Assembly: GCA_965218945.1 (NCBI GenBank)
Contig: OZ244718.1
Coordinates: 1,550,001-1,614,000, forward strand
Length of the DNA stretch: 64,000 nt
Source of the DNA: DAOUJW01 sp965218945
GTDB taxonomy: Bacteria > Chloroflexota > Dehalococcoidia > Lucifugimonadales > UBA2985
Reading direction: 5' to 3'
Positions 43,090-52,079 of this stretch are shown here, piece after piece; positions within the stretch are counted from its first letter, which is position 1; the number at the start of each line of letters is the position of its first letter. The notes under the pieces are model-generated. The model was given only the letters and a program-made list of their open reading frames with translations, searched no databases and was not told where the DNA came from. The position numbers were made by a program, and so were the translations under genes.

Positions 43090-44505
43090 CTAGGAGAGGT
43101 CAATAAACTCAACCGAGGAGTAGAGAAGGTATCTATCCTCCTCCACCTTTACTCCCCCTGCGAACATGACCCTTCCGTCTGGAAGGAGAGTCGCTGAATG
43201 GAACGACCGCGGCTCAGATAGACCGGGGCCCGGCGTCCACAAGTTTGTGGCCGGATCAAATATCTCCGTGGTCGAGAACTGACCTTGTTGGATCCCGTCA
43301 GGGTGTTCGCCTCCCGCTATCAGGACTCGACCATCGGAAAGCAGCGTTATTGTAGCGCCGATTCGCGCCTGCGTCATATTGTCAACAGCGGCCCACACAT
43401 CCGTAGCAGGGTCGTATATGAGAGACCGTTGTCCAATTGCGAGCAGTCTCCCGTCAGACAATTGGATGGCATACTCCCGATGATCATAGGGGTCCAAACT
43501 ACTTAAGACGGTCCACGTGCCGGTTGCAGGGTCATACACCTCAGCGTGAGCATAGGGATCGACCGACCCCAGCGACATCACACGCCCGTCATTCAACAGG
43601 AAGAGCCGGTGGGAGTTGAAGAGTTCGTTTGGAGATGTCCTTTCCCATATTCCGGAAACGGGATCTAAAATCGTGAACTCGTTCGTACTAGGAGACGATG
43701 GTGACGTGGAGTCGCCGGAGTCTGAAACGACTGAGACCATCACGCGCCCGTCTTCCAGCAAGAGCATGGCCGGGAGCTGTGAGAAAAATCCGGGGCTGGA
43801 CATCTGCGTCCATGTCTCTTCAGTGAGGTCAAACACATTTACCACACCCGATAGCTTTATCTGTTCTCCGACTTCCTTCGCATCGAAGCCAACGAAAAGC
43901 AGCCTACTGCTAGACAGCTGGATTGCCAAGAACAGATAACCCAAATGCGCCTCCGGCTCGACCGTTGACCAGCTATCTTTTTCAGAGTCATAAAACTCCA
44001 GGGAATATATGGGCCAATTGTCTATAAATTTGTCTTCGGTTATGTCAGTGTACCCACCGAGCACAACAACGCGCCCGTCTTCCAGTAGTACCCCCTGATG
44101 CGCATACCGCGGATTGGCCAGGGGTGGACCGGGTATCGCCGGAGCGTACGTCTTCAGAGTTGGCGTGGCTGTAGGCAACGGGGTAGGCGTTGGAGGTGGT
44201 GTGGGAGTTGGGGTAGGAGAAGCCATCAGTGTCGGCGCTGGCGTTACTGTTGAGGGAATCGCTAAGGGCGTTGGAGTGTTTGTAGCCTGTGCTGTTCCAG
44301 GCATTTCAGTTGGTGGCTCGGGCGCGGGACCTCCGTCACATCCAGGAATCAGAAACGCGAGCGCCAAGCCCGGCAGCCCTGCCCAGACAAGTCTTCGAAC
44401 ACCAATTAGTAACCCTTCGTATACATCAAGCATCATCACTCCGTCAGCCTTCATTCCGCATTCGTTGCTCCAGCCTACCTCCGCGCCCGTCCCGGCATTC
44501 GTCAT
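43090..44505 (-). CDS. Kelch-repeat lipoprotein
   Basis: A protein of up to 471 residues predicted to be exported and lipid-anchored (LALAFLIPGCDGG). A Thr/Pro stalk follows (PTPTPTPPPTPTPLPTATPT). A beta-propeller of about six Kelch-type repeats comes next, each containing LLxDGRV and VYDPATGTW-like segments. The start is uncertain: ATGs at 44505, 44454 and 44436 are all in frame, and the later ones give a more normal signal peptide. The role is unknown; surface binding or a sugar-oxidase-like propeller is possible, but no catalytic domain is seen. Confidence 0.8.
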   Translation of the reverse strand: MTNAGTGAEVGWSNECGMKADGVMMLDVYEGLLIGVRRLVWAGLPGLALAFLIPGCDGGPAPEPPTEMPGTAQATNTPTPLAIPSTVTPAPTLMASPTPTPTPPPTPTPLPTATPTLKTYAPAIPGPPLANPRYAHQGVLLEDGRVVVLGGYTDITEDKFIDNWPIYSLEFYDSEKDSWSTVEPEAHLGYLFLAIQLSSSRLLFVGFDAKEVGEQIKLSGVVNVFDLTEETWTQMSSPGFFSQLPAMLLLEDGRVMVSVVSDSGDSTSPSSPSTNEFTILDPVSGIWERTSPNELFNSHRLFLLNDGRVMSLGSVDPYAHAEVYDPATGTWTVLSSLDPYDHREYAIQLSDGRLLAIGQRSLIYDPATDVWAAVDNMTQARIGATITLLSDGRVLIAGGEHPDGIQQGQFSTTEIFDPATNLWTPGPGLSEPRSFHSATLLPDGRVMFAGGVKVEEDRYLLYSSVEFIDLS

Positions 44506-44700
44506 CAGTTCAATCTGACTTGCAGAAGTTTCCTATAGGAGAATCAGCGGTGGATGACTCCAGTAGCATAGACAAAACAGATAAAGTTTCGGCTTAGCAC
44601 GACGACTTTACGGATGAGGATCTGGACTTCATAATCAACTATGACATCAAGCATCACATGAGGCAAGAGGGGTAGGAACAAGGACACCAGGGAGACCAAG

Positions 44701-44932
44701 ATGGAATTGTACCAGTTAGACTACGTTCTGCACGAACCCTGTGAAGAGCAGGGGTGGCTCTACATGGCCGAGAATACCGGAACTACCCGGATGCCGAGCG
44801 TGGGCGGATACCGCCAACGAGGCTTTGACCGAACTTTCCACAGTGGCCAAACAGTTCATTCTCTCTTACAAGGACCGGGGCAAATCCCTTCCTGCGGGGA
44901 TAGCCCCATCTCTGGCCGGGCGGGACAAGTAG
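44701..44932 (+). pseudogene. HicB-like antitoxin with +1 frameshift
   Basis: The first frame gives MELYQLDYVLHEPC...GWLYMAE. The HicB signature IPELPGCRAWADTANEAL then continues in the next frame to a stop at 44932. Removing one A at 44773-44774 (GAGAATACC to GAGATACC) joins them as ...MAEIPELPGC. This is either a decayed antitoxin or a sequencing error. No HicA toxin is seen beside it. Between 44506 and 44700 only a short broken coding-like fragment (near 44598-44675) is visible. Confidence 0.65.
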
Positions 44933-44939
44933 CATCGCA

Positions 44940-45176
44940 ATGCCAATTGTAATGACAGAGGGCCCTTACCGTTTCTTCTTCTATTCAGGAGACCGGGAGG
45001 AGCCGCAGCACGTGCACGTGGCGCGCGATAGTCGGATCGCCAAATTTTGGCTTGATCCCGTGAGAGTGCAAAGGAGCGGTGGAATGCGGAGGCCTGAGAT
45101 TCTTCGTATACTACAGATAATCGAGGAGAACCACAGATTGCTGATGGAGGCGTGGGATGATTACTTCAACGATTGA
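44940..45176 (+). CDS. DUF4160 domain protein
   Basis: A 78-residue protein with the family core YRFFFYSGDREEPQHVHVARD and a helical tail ending MEAWDDYFND. It overlaps the downstream DUF2442 gene by 20 bp, the standard coupled pair. It lies 7 bp after the broken HicB-like gene. The first pair in this window (12515-13267) has the opposite strand and an added HTH on the partner. Biochemical function is unknown. Confidence 0.83.
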   Translation: MPIVMTEGPYRFFFYSGDREEPQHVHVARDSRIAKFWLDPVRVQRSGGMRRPEILRILQIIEENHRLLMEAWDDYFND

Positions 45177-45525
45177 GGTGCAGATACCGAATGCCGAAGA
45201 CGTGACCGTGACCGAAGACACGCTGACGGCGGAGCTCTCTGACGGGCGCACTATATCAGTGCCATTGGCGTGGTACCCCAGGCTGATTCACGCCACTCAA
45301 AAAGAGAGGGACAACTGGGAACTGATAGGCAATGGGCAGGGAATTCGCTGGCCGGACCTGGACGAGGATATCAGCACAGCGGGGTTGATTGCCGGTCGTC
45401 CCTCCGGCGAGAGCCAACGTTCATTCAAACGCTGGCTTGAGGCAAAGCGGGAAGGCCGTAGCGTAGCCCTCGTAGACCTGCAGAGCGCTGAGACAAAGGC
45501 GGCCGGGAACGACCAGACACATTAG
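45157..45525 (+). CDS. DUF2442 domain protein
   Basis: A 122-residue protein with the DUF2442 core: LTAELSDGRTISVPLAWYPRL, then WELIGNGQGIRWPDLDEDIS. A C-terminal tail (SFKRWLEAKREGRSV) follows, with no HTH domain. It overlaps DUF4160 and is expected to be its functional partner, possibly an antitoxin. A 181-bp gap without a recognisable gene separates it from the LRR gene. Confidence 0.83.
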   Translation: MITSTIEVQIPNAEDVTVTEDTLTAELSDGRTISVPLAWYPRLIHATQKERDNWELIGNGQGIRWPDLDEDISTAGLIAGRPSGESQRSFKRWLEAKREGRSVALVDLQSAETKAAGNDQTH

Positions 45526-45706
45526 GGCGGTGATTGCGACACCCTGCCCCTTCACAGCATCAAGGCGGGCTGACCCGCCGTTGGGAAGACCCCCCTTTCG
45601 CCCCCGCATCCGCCATCAGCTCAATGGCCGATAGCGCCATGTGCCTGCCGCCGGTTGCGTTGTGCAGAGCGACCAGCGCTTCCCGGTCGTAGGTCTGTCC
45701 AGCCTC

Positions 45707-48064
45707 TTACCCGCAGAATGGCAGGTCTCCCAGGTTGGAGCGTTCCACATTCAATTGACCCTGCAGAGCGCCGGGGATGCACCCGCTCAAATCGTTATTG
45801 TTGAGCCACAACTCCTCCAGGCTGGAGAGGCTGCTCAACTCCGACGGTATCTCCCCGCTCAACTCGTTATCGCCGAGATCCAGTAGCGTCAAGTTGGAGA
45901 GGCTGCCCAACTCCGATGGAATCTCTCCGCTCAAACTGTTGTCGAGAAGGGACAAATAAATCAGGTTGGATAAGCTGCCCAACTCGGACGGTATCTCTCC
46001 GCTCAACCCATTCCGAGAGAGGAACAGCGTCTCCAGGTTGAAGAGGTTGCCCAACTCTGAGGGAATATCTCCCGATAGCCGGTTTATGGTGAGGACAAGG
46101 CGCGTCAGGTGGGTCAAGTCTCCCAGTTCGGAGGGTATTTCCCCGTTCAAACCGTTATCGCGGAGGTATAGCTCTACTACGCGGCCGGATGGGGCAGTGG
46201 TGACGCCATGCCACTCGCCTATGGGCGCGTCGCTCAGCCAGTTATAGTTGTTGGCCCAGTTGGGCCCGTCCGTAGGGTTGTAGAGGGCAACCAGCGCTAC
46301 CCGATCCGTTTCGGAGAAGGTCGCTGTGGATATTGGAGTGGTTGTGGAGGCAGGCTCGGCCCCGCAGAAGGGCAGGCCGCCGAGGTCGGAGAATGCCATT
46401 ATCAACCGGTCTTGCAAACTGCTTGGTACGCACCCCATCAACTCGTTATCGCTGAGGACCAGCGATTCCAGGTTGGAGAGCCGGCCCAGTTCAGATGGTA
46501 TCTCTCCGCTCAACTCGTTATTATTGAGCCTCAGCTGATTCAGGCTGGAGAGGCTGCTCAACTCCGACGGTATCTCCCCGCTCAACCGGTTATCAGAAAG
46601 GAACAGACTCTCCAGATTGGAGAGATTGCCCAACTCCGGCGGTATCTCCCCGCTCAACTGATTCACCCAGAGATACATCTCTTCCAGATTGGCGAGGTTG
46701 CCCAACTCCAGAGGTATCTCACCGCTCAACCGGTTCTGAGCAAGTTCCAGGCTTTCCAGGTTGGAGAGGCTGCCCAACTCCGGCGGTATCTCTCCGCTCA
46801 ACCGGTTCTCGCTGAGGTACAGCCATGTTACGCGGCCGTTGTCGTCAGTAGTGACGCCGGACCATTCGCCGATTGAAGCGCCGCTCAGCCAGTAGTTTTC
46901 GTTCGCCCAGTTGGGCCCGTCCGTGGCGTTGTAGAGGGCGACCAGCGCCTCCCGGTCCGTCTCGGGCGCCGATGCACAGAACGGCGGTCCGACGGGATTA
47001 AACAACTGGTCTTGCAGACTGGTCGGTACACATCCCCCCAGCTGGGACCTATGGGCCCGAGGGAGGGACAGATCTTCCAGATTGGCGAGGTTGCCCAACT
47101 CCGACGGAATCTCTCCGCTCAACTCGTTCCCTCTGAGGGACAGATCTTCCAGATTGGCGAGGCTGCCCAACTCCGGCGGTATCTCCCCGCTCAACCGGTT
47201 ATTAGAAAGGCCCAGCGTCTCCAGATTGGCGAGGTTACCCAACTCCGGCGGTATCTCACCGCTCAATCGGTTCTCGTAGAGGAACAGCCATGTTACGCGG
47301 CCGTTGTCGTCAGTCCTGACGCCGTACCACTCGCCGATTGGAGCATCGCTAAGCCAGTTTTCATTGTTCGCCCAGTTGGGCCCGTCCGTTGCGTTGTAGA
47401 GGGCGACCAGCGCCTCCCGGTCCGTTTCGGCGTCCGTTTCGGCTGAGACATTGGAGACGCAAAAGGGCAAGTCTCCCAGGTTGGAAGATTCCGTGTCTAA
47501 CCGGTCTTGCAGATTAGCCGGTACACATCTCAACCGGTTATAGCTGAGGACCAGCGATTCCAGGTTGGAGAGTTGGCCCAGTTCAGATGGTACCTCACCG
47601 CTCAACTGGTTCTCGCTGAGGTTAAGCACGTACAAGTTGGCGAGGCTGCCCAACTCCGGCGGTATCTCTCCGCTCAACCCATTCCGAGAGAGGAGCAGCG
47701 TCTCCAGGTTGGAGAGGCTGCCCAACTCCCGCGGCAGCTTCCCACTCAGCCCCATATCGAAGAGATTCAGGCTGGTTACGCGTCCGTTGTCGTCGGTAGT
47801 GACGCCGTACCACTCGCCGATTGGAGCGTCGGTCAGCCAGTTGTCGTTTCTCTCCCAGTTCTCACCGTCCGTTGCATTGTAGAGAGCAACCAGCGCCTCC
47901 CGGTCCGTCTCGGCGGAGGTCTGAGCAACCATAGAAGTGGGAGTTGCCTCTTCAGACGTAAGCGTGGCCGGAGGCGCATCAGGGTCGCAAGCCAGGAGAA
48001 TGACCGGAAGTATAAGCACAATGGTGACGCGCAGCAACGTCAAACGACTTGTGATTAGGGGCAT
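45707..48064 (-). CDS. Large leucine-rich-repeat lipoprotein with four cap-plus-LRR modules
   Basis: About 785 residues. The signal sequence ends in the lipobox VILLACD, so the protein is predicted to be surface-anchored. The rest is four modules, each opening with ETDREALVALYNATDG (the cap; the fourth copy varies slightly) and continuing with plant-type 24-residue repeats of the form LSGEIPSELGxLSNLxxLxL, roughly 20 in all. Modules end in a Cys-containing cap such as LGDLPFC. The ATG at 48062-48064 has GGAG upstream; a longer frame has a poorer start. The DNA shows the same 72-bp periodicity, which invites recombination. Adhesion or recognition is a guess. Confidence 0.88.
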   Translation of the reverse strand: MPLITSRLTLLRVTIVLILPVILLACDPDAPPATLTSEEATPTSMVAQTSAETDREALVALYNATDGENWERNDNWLTDAPIGEWYGVTTDDNGRVTSLNLFDMGLSGKLPRELGSLSNLETLLLSRNGLSGEIPPELGSLANLYVLNLSENQLSGEVPSELGQLSNLESLVLSYNRLRCVPANLQDRLDTESSNLGDLPFCVSNVSAETDAETDREALVALYNATDGPNWANNENWLSDAPIGEWYGVRTDDNGRVTWLFLYENRLSGEIPPELGNLANLETLGLSNNRLSGEIPPELGSLANLEDLSLRGNELSGEIPSELGNLANLEDLSLPRAHRSQLGGCVPTSLQDQLFNPVGPPFCASAPETDREALVALYNATDGPNWANENYWLSGASIGEWSGVTTDDNGRVTWLYLSENRLSGEIPPELGSLSNLESLELAQNRLSGEIPLELGNLANLEEMYLWVNQLSGEIPPELGNLSNLESLFLSDNRLSGEIPSELSSLSSLNQLRLNNNELSGEIPSELGRLSNLESLVLSDNELMGCVPSSLQDRLIMAFSDLGGLPFCGAEPASTTTPISTATFSETDRVALVALYNPTDGPNWANNYNWLSDAPIGEWHGVTTAPSGRVVELYLRDNGLNGEIPSELGDLTHLTRLVLTINRLSGDIPSELGNLFNLETLFLSRNGLSGEIPSELGSLSNLIYLSLLDNSLSGEIPSELGSLSNLTLLDLGDNELSGEIPSELSSLSSLEELWLNNNDLSGCIPGALQGQLNVERSNLGDLPFCG

Positions 48065-48181
48065 TTCGCGCTCCAATCCTTGCCCAAGGAGAAAAACCTC
48101 TCCCTTGTGGCGCACAGTCACGAGTCTGAAAACCTATTAGCCTGTCCGCATCGGCTCCGGCAACCTACATTAGAGGTCTTT

Positions 48182-48844
48182 CTAGCTGCTGGGGTCTTTC
48201 ACCTTACGCAGGTACGGCTTGACTGTCTCCCAGCCATCCGGGAACAGCTCCTGAGCCGCTTCGTTGTTCACCGCAGGAACTATGATCACATCCTCGCCGC
48301 TGTTCCAGTTGGCAGGTGTCGCCACCCTGTGCTCGGCGGTGAGCTGGCAGGAGTCAATTACCCGAAGCAGCTCGTCAAAGTTGCGACCGGTGCTCATGGG
48401 GTAGGTGAGGCTCATCTTAATCTTCTTGTCAGGGCCTACCAGAAACACCGAGCGGACAGTCTGGTTGTCGGCGGCCGTTCTGCCATCGGAGGAGTCTCCC
48501 TCCTCCGCCGGCAGCATGTCGTACAGCTTGGCAACCTGTAGGTCCTCGTCTGCGATGACCGGGAAGTTCATCGGCGTGCCGGCAAGCTCTTCAATGTCGG
48601 ACTCCCAGCGCTGCTGGTCCTCCACTTTGTCCACGCTCAGGCCTATCACCTTGCAGCCCCGCTTGGCAAACTCCGGGTTCATCTTCGCCACGTACCCCAG
48701 CTCCGTTGCGCACACGGGCGTGAAGCTCTTGGGATGCGAGAAGAGCATAGCCCATCCATTTTCCATCCACTCGTGGAAGTTGACCGTCCCTCGGCTGGTC
48801 TTCGCCGTAAAATCAGGCGCCGTGTCATTGATGCGTAGCGACAT
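48182..48844 (-). CDS. 1-Cys-type peroxiredoxin (AhpC/TSA family)
   Basis: A ~220-residue thiol peroxidase expected to reduce H2O2 and organic peroxides. The peroxidatic Cys lies in HPKSFTPVCATELGY. A C-terminal dimerisation domain (GEDVIIVPAVNNEAAQELF) marks the Prx6/1-Cys group. A second Cys lies in VIDSCQLT. The ATG at 48842-48844 is used; an upstream in-frame extension has no family similarity. It may form a short same-strand unit with SulP, which ends 143 bp upstream of it. Confidence 0.93.
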   Translation of the reverse strand: MSLRINDTAPDFTAKTSRGTVNFHEWMENGWAMLFSHPKSFTPVCATELGYVAKMNPEFAKRGCKVIGLSVDKVEDQQRWESDIEELAGTPMNFPVIADEDLQVAKLYDMLPAEEGDSSDGRTAADNQTVRSVFLVGPDKKIKMSLTYPMSTGRNFDELLRVIDSCQLTAEHRVATPANWNSGEDVIIVPAVNNEAAQELFPDGWETVKPYLRKVKDPSS

Positions 48845-48986
48845 TGTGTCACAAACCTCTCTTCTAAAATTGGCCGTCGGCTTAGATTGGCCGCAGCGCC
48901 CATAGTATAGCCACCCCGCCAAATGTGGGCAACTGGGTAAGGCCTGGCAGCTTCCCTTTGAAGGACTTCCACCCCACCTACTCGCC

Positions 48987-50615
48987 CTAGACGTTGAGTA
49001 GACGCTGTGAGACTTCCCTTGCTTCGTTCAAATCCGCTACAAACTGATCTTCGGGAACACGCTTCAGGACGTTGAGCGACAGAAGGGCGGTCTCCGGCGC
49101 GCCTGTCAGCCCCATCACAATGCACTCCGTGTCTTCAGCTATGGCGATGTCGATCATCTGCTCCACCACCAGAGCCGCGCTATCGTCAATGGACACGGTC
49201 CCGGAGAAGTCCAGGATGACGATCTCATGTTCCTGAATGTCCAGGCTGATGGCGTTGACTAGCTTGACGGACGACGCCACGGAGAAGCTCCCCCTGAGAG
49301 CCACCAGGCCCACGCGCGCGGAGAATTCATCCACATCATCACCGTCTTCCTCAACCATCAGGAAGGTTTGGTCGCTCAGCGGCACGGACACCACGTTGTC
49401 AAGTTCGAGCCGCTCGAGCTGGCGGGAGTAGGCCATGCCCGCAGCTATGAGGCCTACGACCACGGCGGTGACCAGGTCTACGAATACCGTGAGTCCCATT
49501 GTGATCACCATCACCAGAAGGTGTTCCCTCTGGACGCGGTGGATACGGGTGATAAATCGCCAATCTATGATGTCCCATCCGACCTTCATCAATATGCCGG
49601 CAAGGACTGCGTGAGGGATTACCTCGACGTATTTCCCAAGGCCCAGGACCAACGCCAGCAGTATTGCTGCGCGCAGCACTCCCGATACCTGTGTACGGCC
49701 CCCGGCGCGTATGTTCACCACGGTGCCCAGGGTAGCCCCGGCCCCAGGCAGACCCCAGATGAATCCCGCAATCATATTGCCGATACCCTGGCCTATCAAC
49801 TCGCGGTTAGGACTGTGGCGCGTACGGGTAATCGCATCGGCTATCAGCGATGTGAGCAGGCTGTCTATCGACCCGAGCAGCGCAAGGGTCAGAGCCGGCT
49901 GGATGGCGCTCGTCAGCAAATCGACTGAGATCACGGGCAGCTTCAACTCCGGCAGCCCGGTTGGCACATCACCAATGACGGGCGTGTCGGTAAGCCACAG
50001 GATTCCCAGCGCAGTGCCGGCCATAAGCGCCGCCAGGGTGGGAGGCAAAACCCTGTGTAACTTGGCCGGCCACAGTATTCCCACGACAAGGGTGACGGCG
50101 GCGATGGCAAACGCGCTGATGTTGACGTCCTTTATGACATCCGGCCAGGAACGGACCGCGCCCATCGGGCCGCCCATCGCGACGGACGCGCCCAGAAACG
50201 GCAGGGTCTGCAGCAGAATTATGATTACGCCGATGCCCGACATGAACCCGGATATGACGGAATATGGCGTAAATGACACGAACCGCCCTATCTTCATCAC
50301 ACCCAGTAGAATCTGGATAAGGCCGGCCATGATGACCACCGTAAACGCCTCGGCGAGGTTGTTCGCGTAGCTGGTGACTATGACCGCCATAGCCACTGCC
50401 ATAGGGCCGGTTGGGCCGGATATCTGAGACTTCGTGCCGCCGAACACCGCGGCAAAGAATCCCACCGCTATCGCTCCGTATATGCCGGCGAGCGCCCCAA
50501 GGCCGGACGCCACTCCGAAGGCCAGCGCTACCGGCAGCCCCACCACGGCCGCGGTGACGCCGCCAAATACGTCCCCGCGAAACGTCTGAAGATTGTAGCT
50601 AAACCTGAAGGGCAT
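48987..50615 (-). CDS. SulP family anion transporter with STAS domain
   Basis: A 542-residue secondary transporter (SLC26/SulP) with about 12-14 membrane segments and a cytoplasmic C-terminal STAS domain. GGVTAAVVGLPVALAFGVAS and QISGPTGPMAVAMAV are typical SulP core motifs. The STAS domain at residues ~435-540 contains ILDFSGTVSIDDSAA. Substrates in the family include sulfate and bicarbonate; none can be assigned here. No carbonic anhydrase gene is nearby. Confidence 0.93.
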   Translation of the reverse strand: MPFRFSYNLQTFRGDVFGGVTAAVVGLPVALAFGVASGLGALAGIYGAIAVGFFAAVFGGTKSQISGPTGPMAVAMAVIVTSYANNLAEAFTVVIMAGLIQILLGVMKIGRFVSFTPYSVISGFMSGIGVIIILLQTLPFLGASVAMGGPMGAVRSWPDVIKDVNISAFAIAAVTLVVGILWPAKLHRVLPPTLAALMAGTALGILWLTDTPVIGDVPTGLPELKLPVISVDLLTSAIQPALTLALLGSIDSLLTSLIADAITRTRHSPNRELIGQGIGNMIAGFIWGLPGAGATLGTVVNIRAGGRTQVSGVLRAAILLALVLGLGKYVEVIPHAVLAGILMKVGWDIIDWRFITRIHRVQREHLLVMVITMGLTVFVDLVTAVVVGLIAAGMAYSRQLERLELDNVVSVPLSDQTFLMVEEDGDDVDEFSARVGLVALRGSFSVASSVKLVNAISLDIQEHEIVILDFSGTVSIDDSAALVVEQMIDIAIAEDTECIVMGLTGAPETALLSLNVLKRVPEDQFVADLNEAREVSQRLLNV

Positions 50616-50927
50616 CTATGTCCTGCTCACACACAACCGTTTCATTGCGGCTGCATAGACTAGACTAGCTCCATCAATGCATCAGACCGTCCTGCAGACG
50701 GAGTGACGCTCACAGATTTGAAGATACCATCTTCACCTGTAGTGCAGAAACATGACCAAGGTATCATAACCTCTGACAAAAGAATACCCAAGAGGAGTCC
50801 TTGCTAGAATCCCTTGAAATATGGTACAAAACACGGAGGCTGTGGTTGAAAATGCCGGTAGTCCATCAGTCGGAATATTCGAGATGACCTGCTAGCAGAG
50901 GTATCCGAAATCGGTTAGGAGGCAGGC
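50616..50927. other. Divergent intergenic region between SulP and proW
   Basis: A -10-like TAGAAT with upstream TTGC lies at 50805-50810, without a good -35. TAGGAGG lies just before the proW ATG. I see no RNA structure or gene in the remainder. Confidence 0.4.
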
Positions 50928-51989
50928 ATGGCTCAAACCAGTCAAGTGGAAACAGCCGAAGGAACCGGAACGCCGCAAAGCGCTCAGGTACATCTCTCAC
51001 GCCTCTACCTCTGGGCCATCGGCGTAGCTGTAGTTGCACTAGTGCTGCTGGCAAGCCTGCTGATGTGGGGATCTGAGATGGATTTCCCCACCAGGCTGTC
51101 TCTTGAGACCTCCAGCGACGGCTCAGTCAGACTTGAAAGGACAATCCGTAAGGAGGCTTCCCGGACCATTGACGATGCGGTTGGCTGGATGACCATTGAG
51201 GGAGCCTGGCTCTTCGACGGGATAAGCGACGCCGTCAACTTCGCGCTGGTTCGCATAGAAGGGGTACTCAAGTGGTTGCCGTGGCCCTCCCTCGTGGTCG
51301 CTCTTGCCTTGCTGTCCTTGAAGGTGGGTGGACGGTATCTCCTGGCATTTACATGCATTGCCCTTCTCTTTATGGGATTCATGGACTTATGGGAGAACAC
51401 CATAGGCACAGTCGCACTCATGATTGTGGCAGTCGTTATAGCGGTGTCAATCGGCTTTCCGCTAGGCATTCTAGGAGCGCGCAGCCAAATGGCCGACAAC
51501 CTGATGCGTCCCATACTGGACGGGATGCAGACCATGCCCAGTTTTGTCTACCTGCTCCCGGGCATCCTCTTCTTCGGCCTGGGCAAGCCCGCTGGCATAT
51601 TCGCTACCATAATCTACGCGGTCCCACCGGTAATCCGGCTCACCAATCTGGGCATACGCCAGGTGTCCCCACAGGCCCTGGAAGTCGCCCGGGCCTACGG
51701 CGCATCTCCCCGCCAGATCCTGGCCAAGGTCCAGATTCCAATGGCGCTCCCCACCATAATGGCCGGCATCAACCAGACCACAATGATGGCGCTGGCGATG
51801 GTGACAATAGCAAGCCTTGTTGCCGCCGGAGGACTGGGCGACAATGTTAACCGTGCGCTTCAGAGGAACGAGCCCGGCAATGGCCTCATCGCGGGTCTGG
51901 CTATCGTATTTCTCGCCATCATAATCGATCGGTTCACCCAGTCGGTGGCACGCGGCCGGCAGGAAGCCTTGAGAAGAGTAGCGGGCTAG
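50928..51989 (+). CDS. proW: Glycine betaine/proline-type ABC transporter permease
   Basis: A 353-residue inner-membrane permease of the ProW/OpuAB family. A long extracytoplasmic or membrane-associated N-terminal region precedes the conserved core. The core has ENTIGTVALMIVAV and the EAA-type loop VARAYGASPRQILAKVQIP that couples to the ATPase. It is followed 90 bp later by the binding-protein gene. The expected ATPase gene (proV) is not on either side in this window, so it must be elsewhere or shared. Confidence 0.92.
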   Translation: MAQTSQVETAEGTGTPQSAQVHLSRLYLWAIGVAVVALVLLASLLMWGSEMDFPTRLSLETSSDGSVRLERTIRKEASRTIDDAVGWMTIEGAWLFDGISDAVNFALVRIEGVLKWLPWPSLVVALALLSLKVGGRYLLAFTCIALLFMGFMDLWENTIGTVALMIVAVVIAVSIGFPLGILGARSQMADNLMRPILDGMQTMPSFVYLLPGILFFGLGKPAGIFATIIYAVPPVIRLTNLGIRQVSPQALEVARAYGASPRQILAKVQIPMALPTIMAGINQTTMMALAMVTIASLVAAGGLGDNVNRALQRNEPGNGLIAGLAIVFLAIIIDRFTQSVARGRQEALRRVAG

Positions 51990-52079
51990 CATCTAACCCA
52001 GGGCAATGGCATAATGGGTGCTGCGAGGGGTAGTTCAAGGAGGAGAGACTCCAGACTCTGCACAATTAGGAGGAACACA

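Noticed and set aside
45777..47750. CRISPR or satellite DNA
   Set aside because: The 72-bp periodicity is fully explained by 24-residue leucine-rich repeats in one long reading frame.
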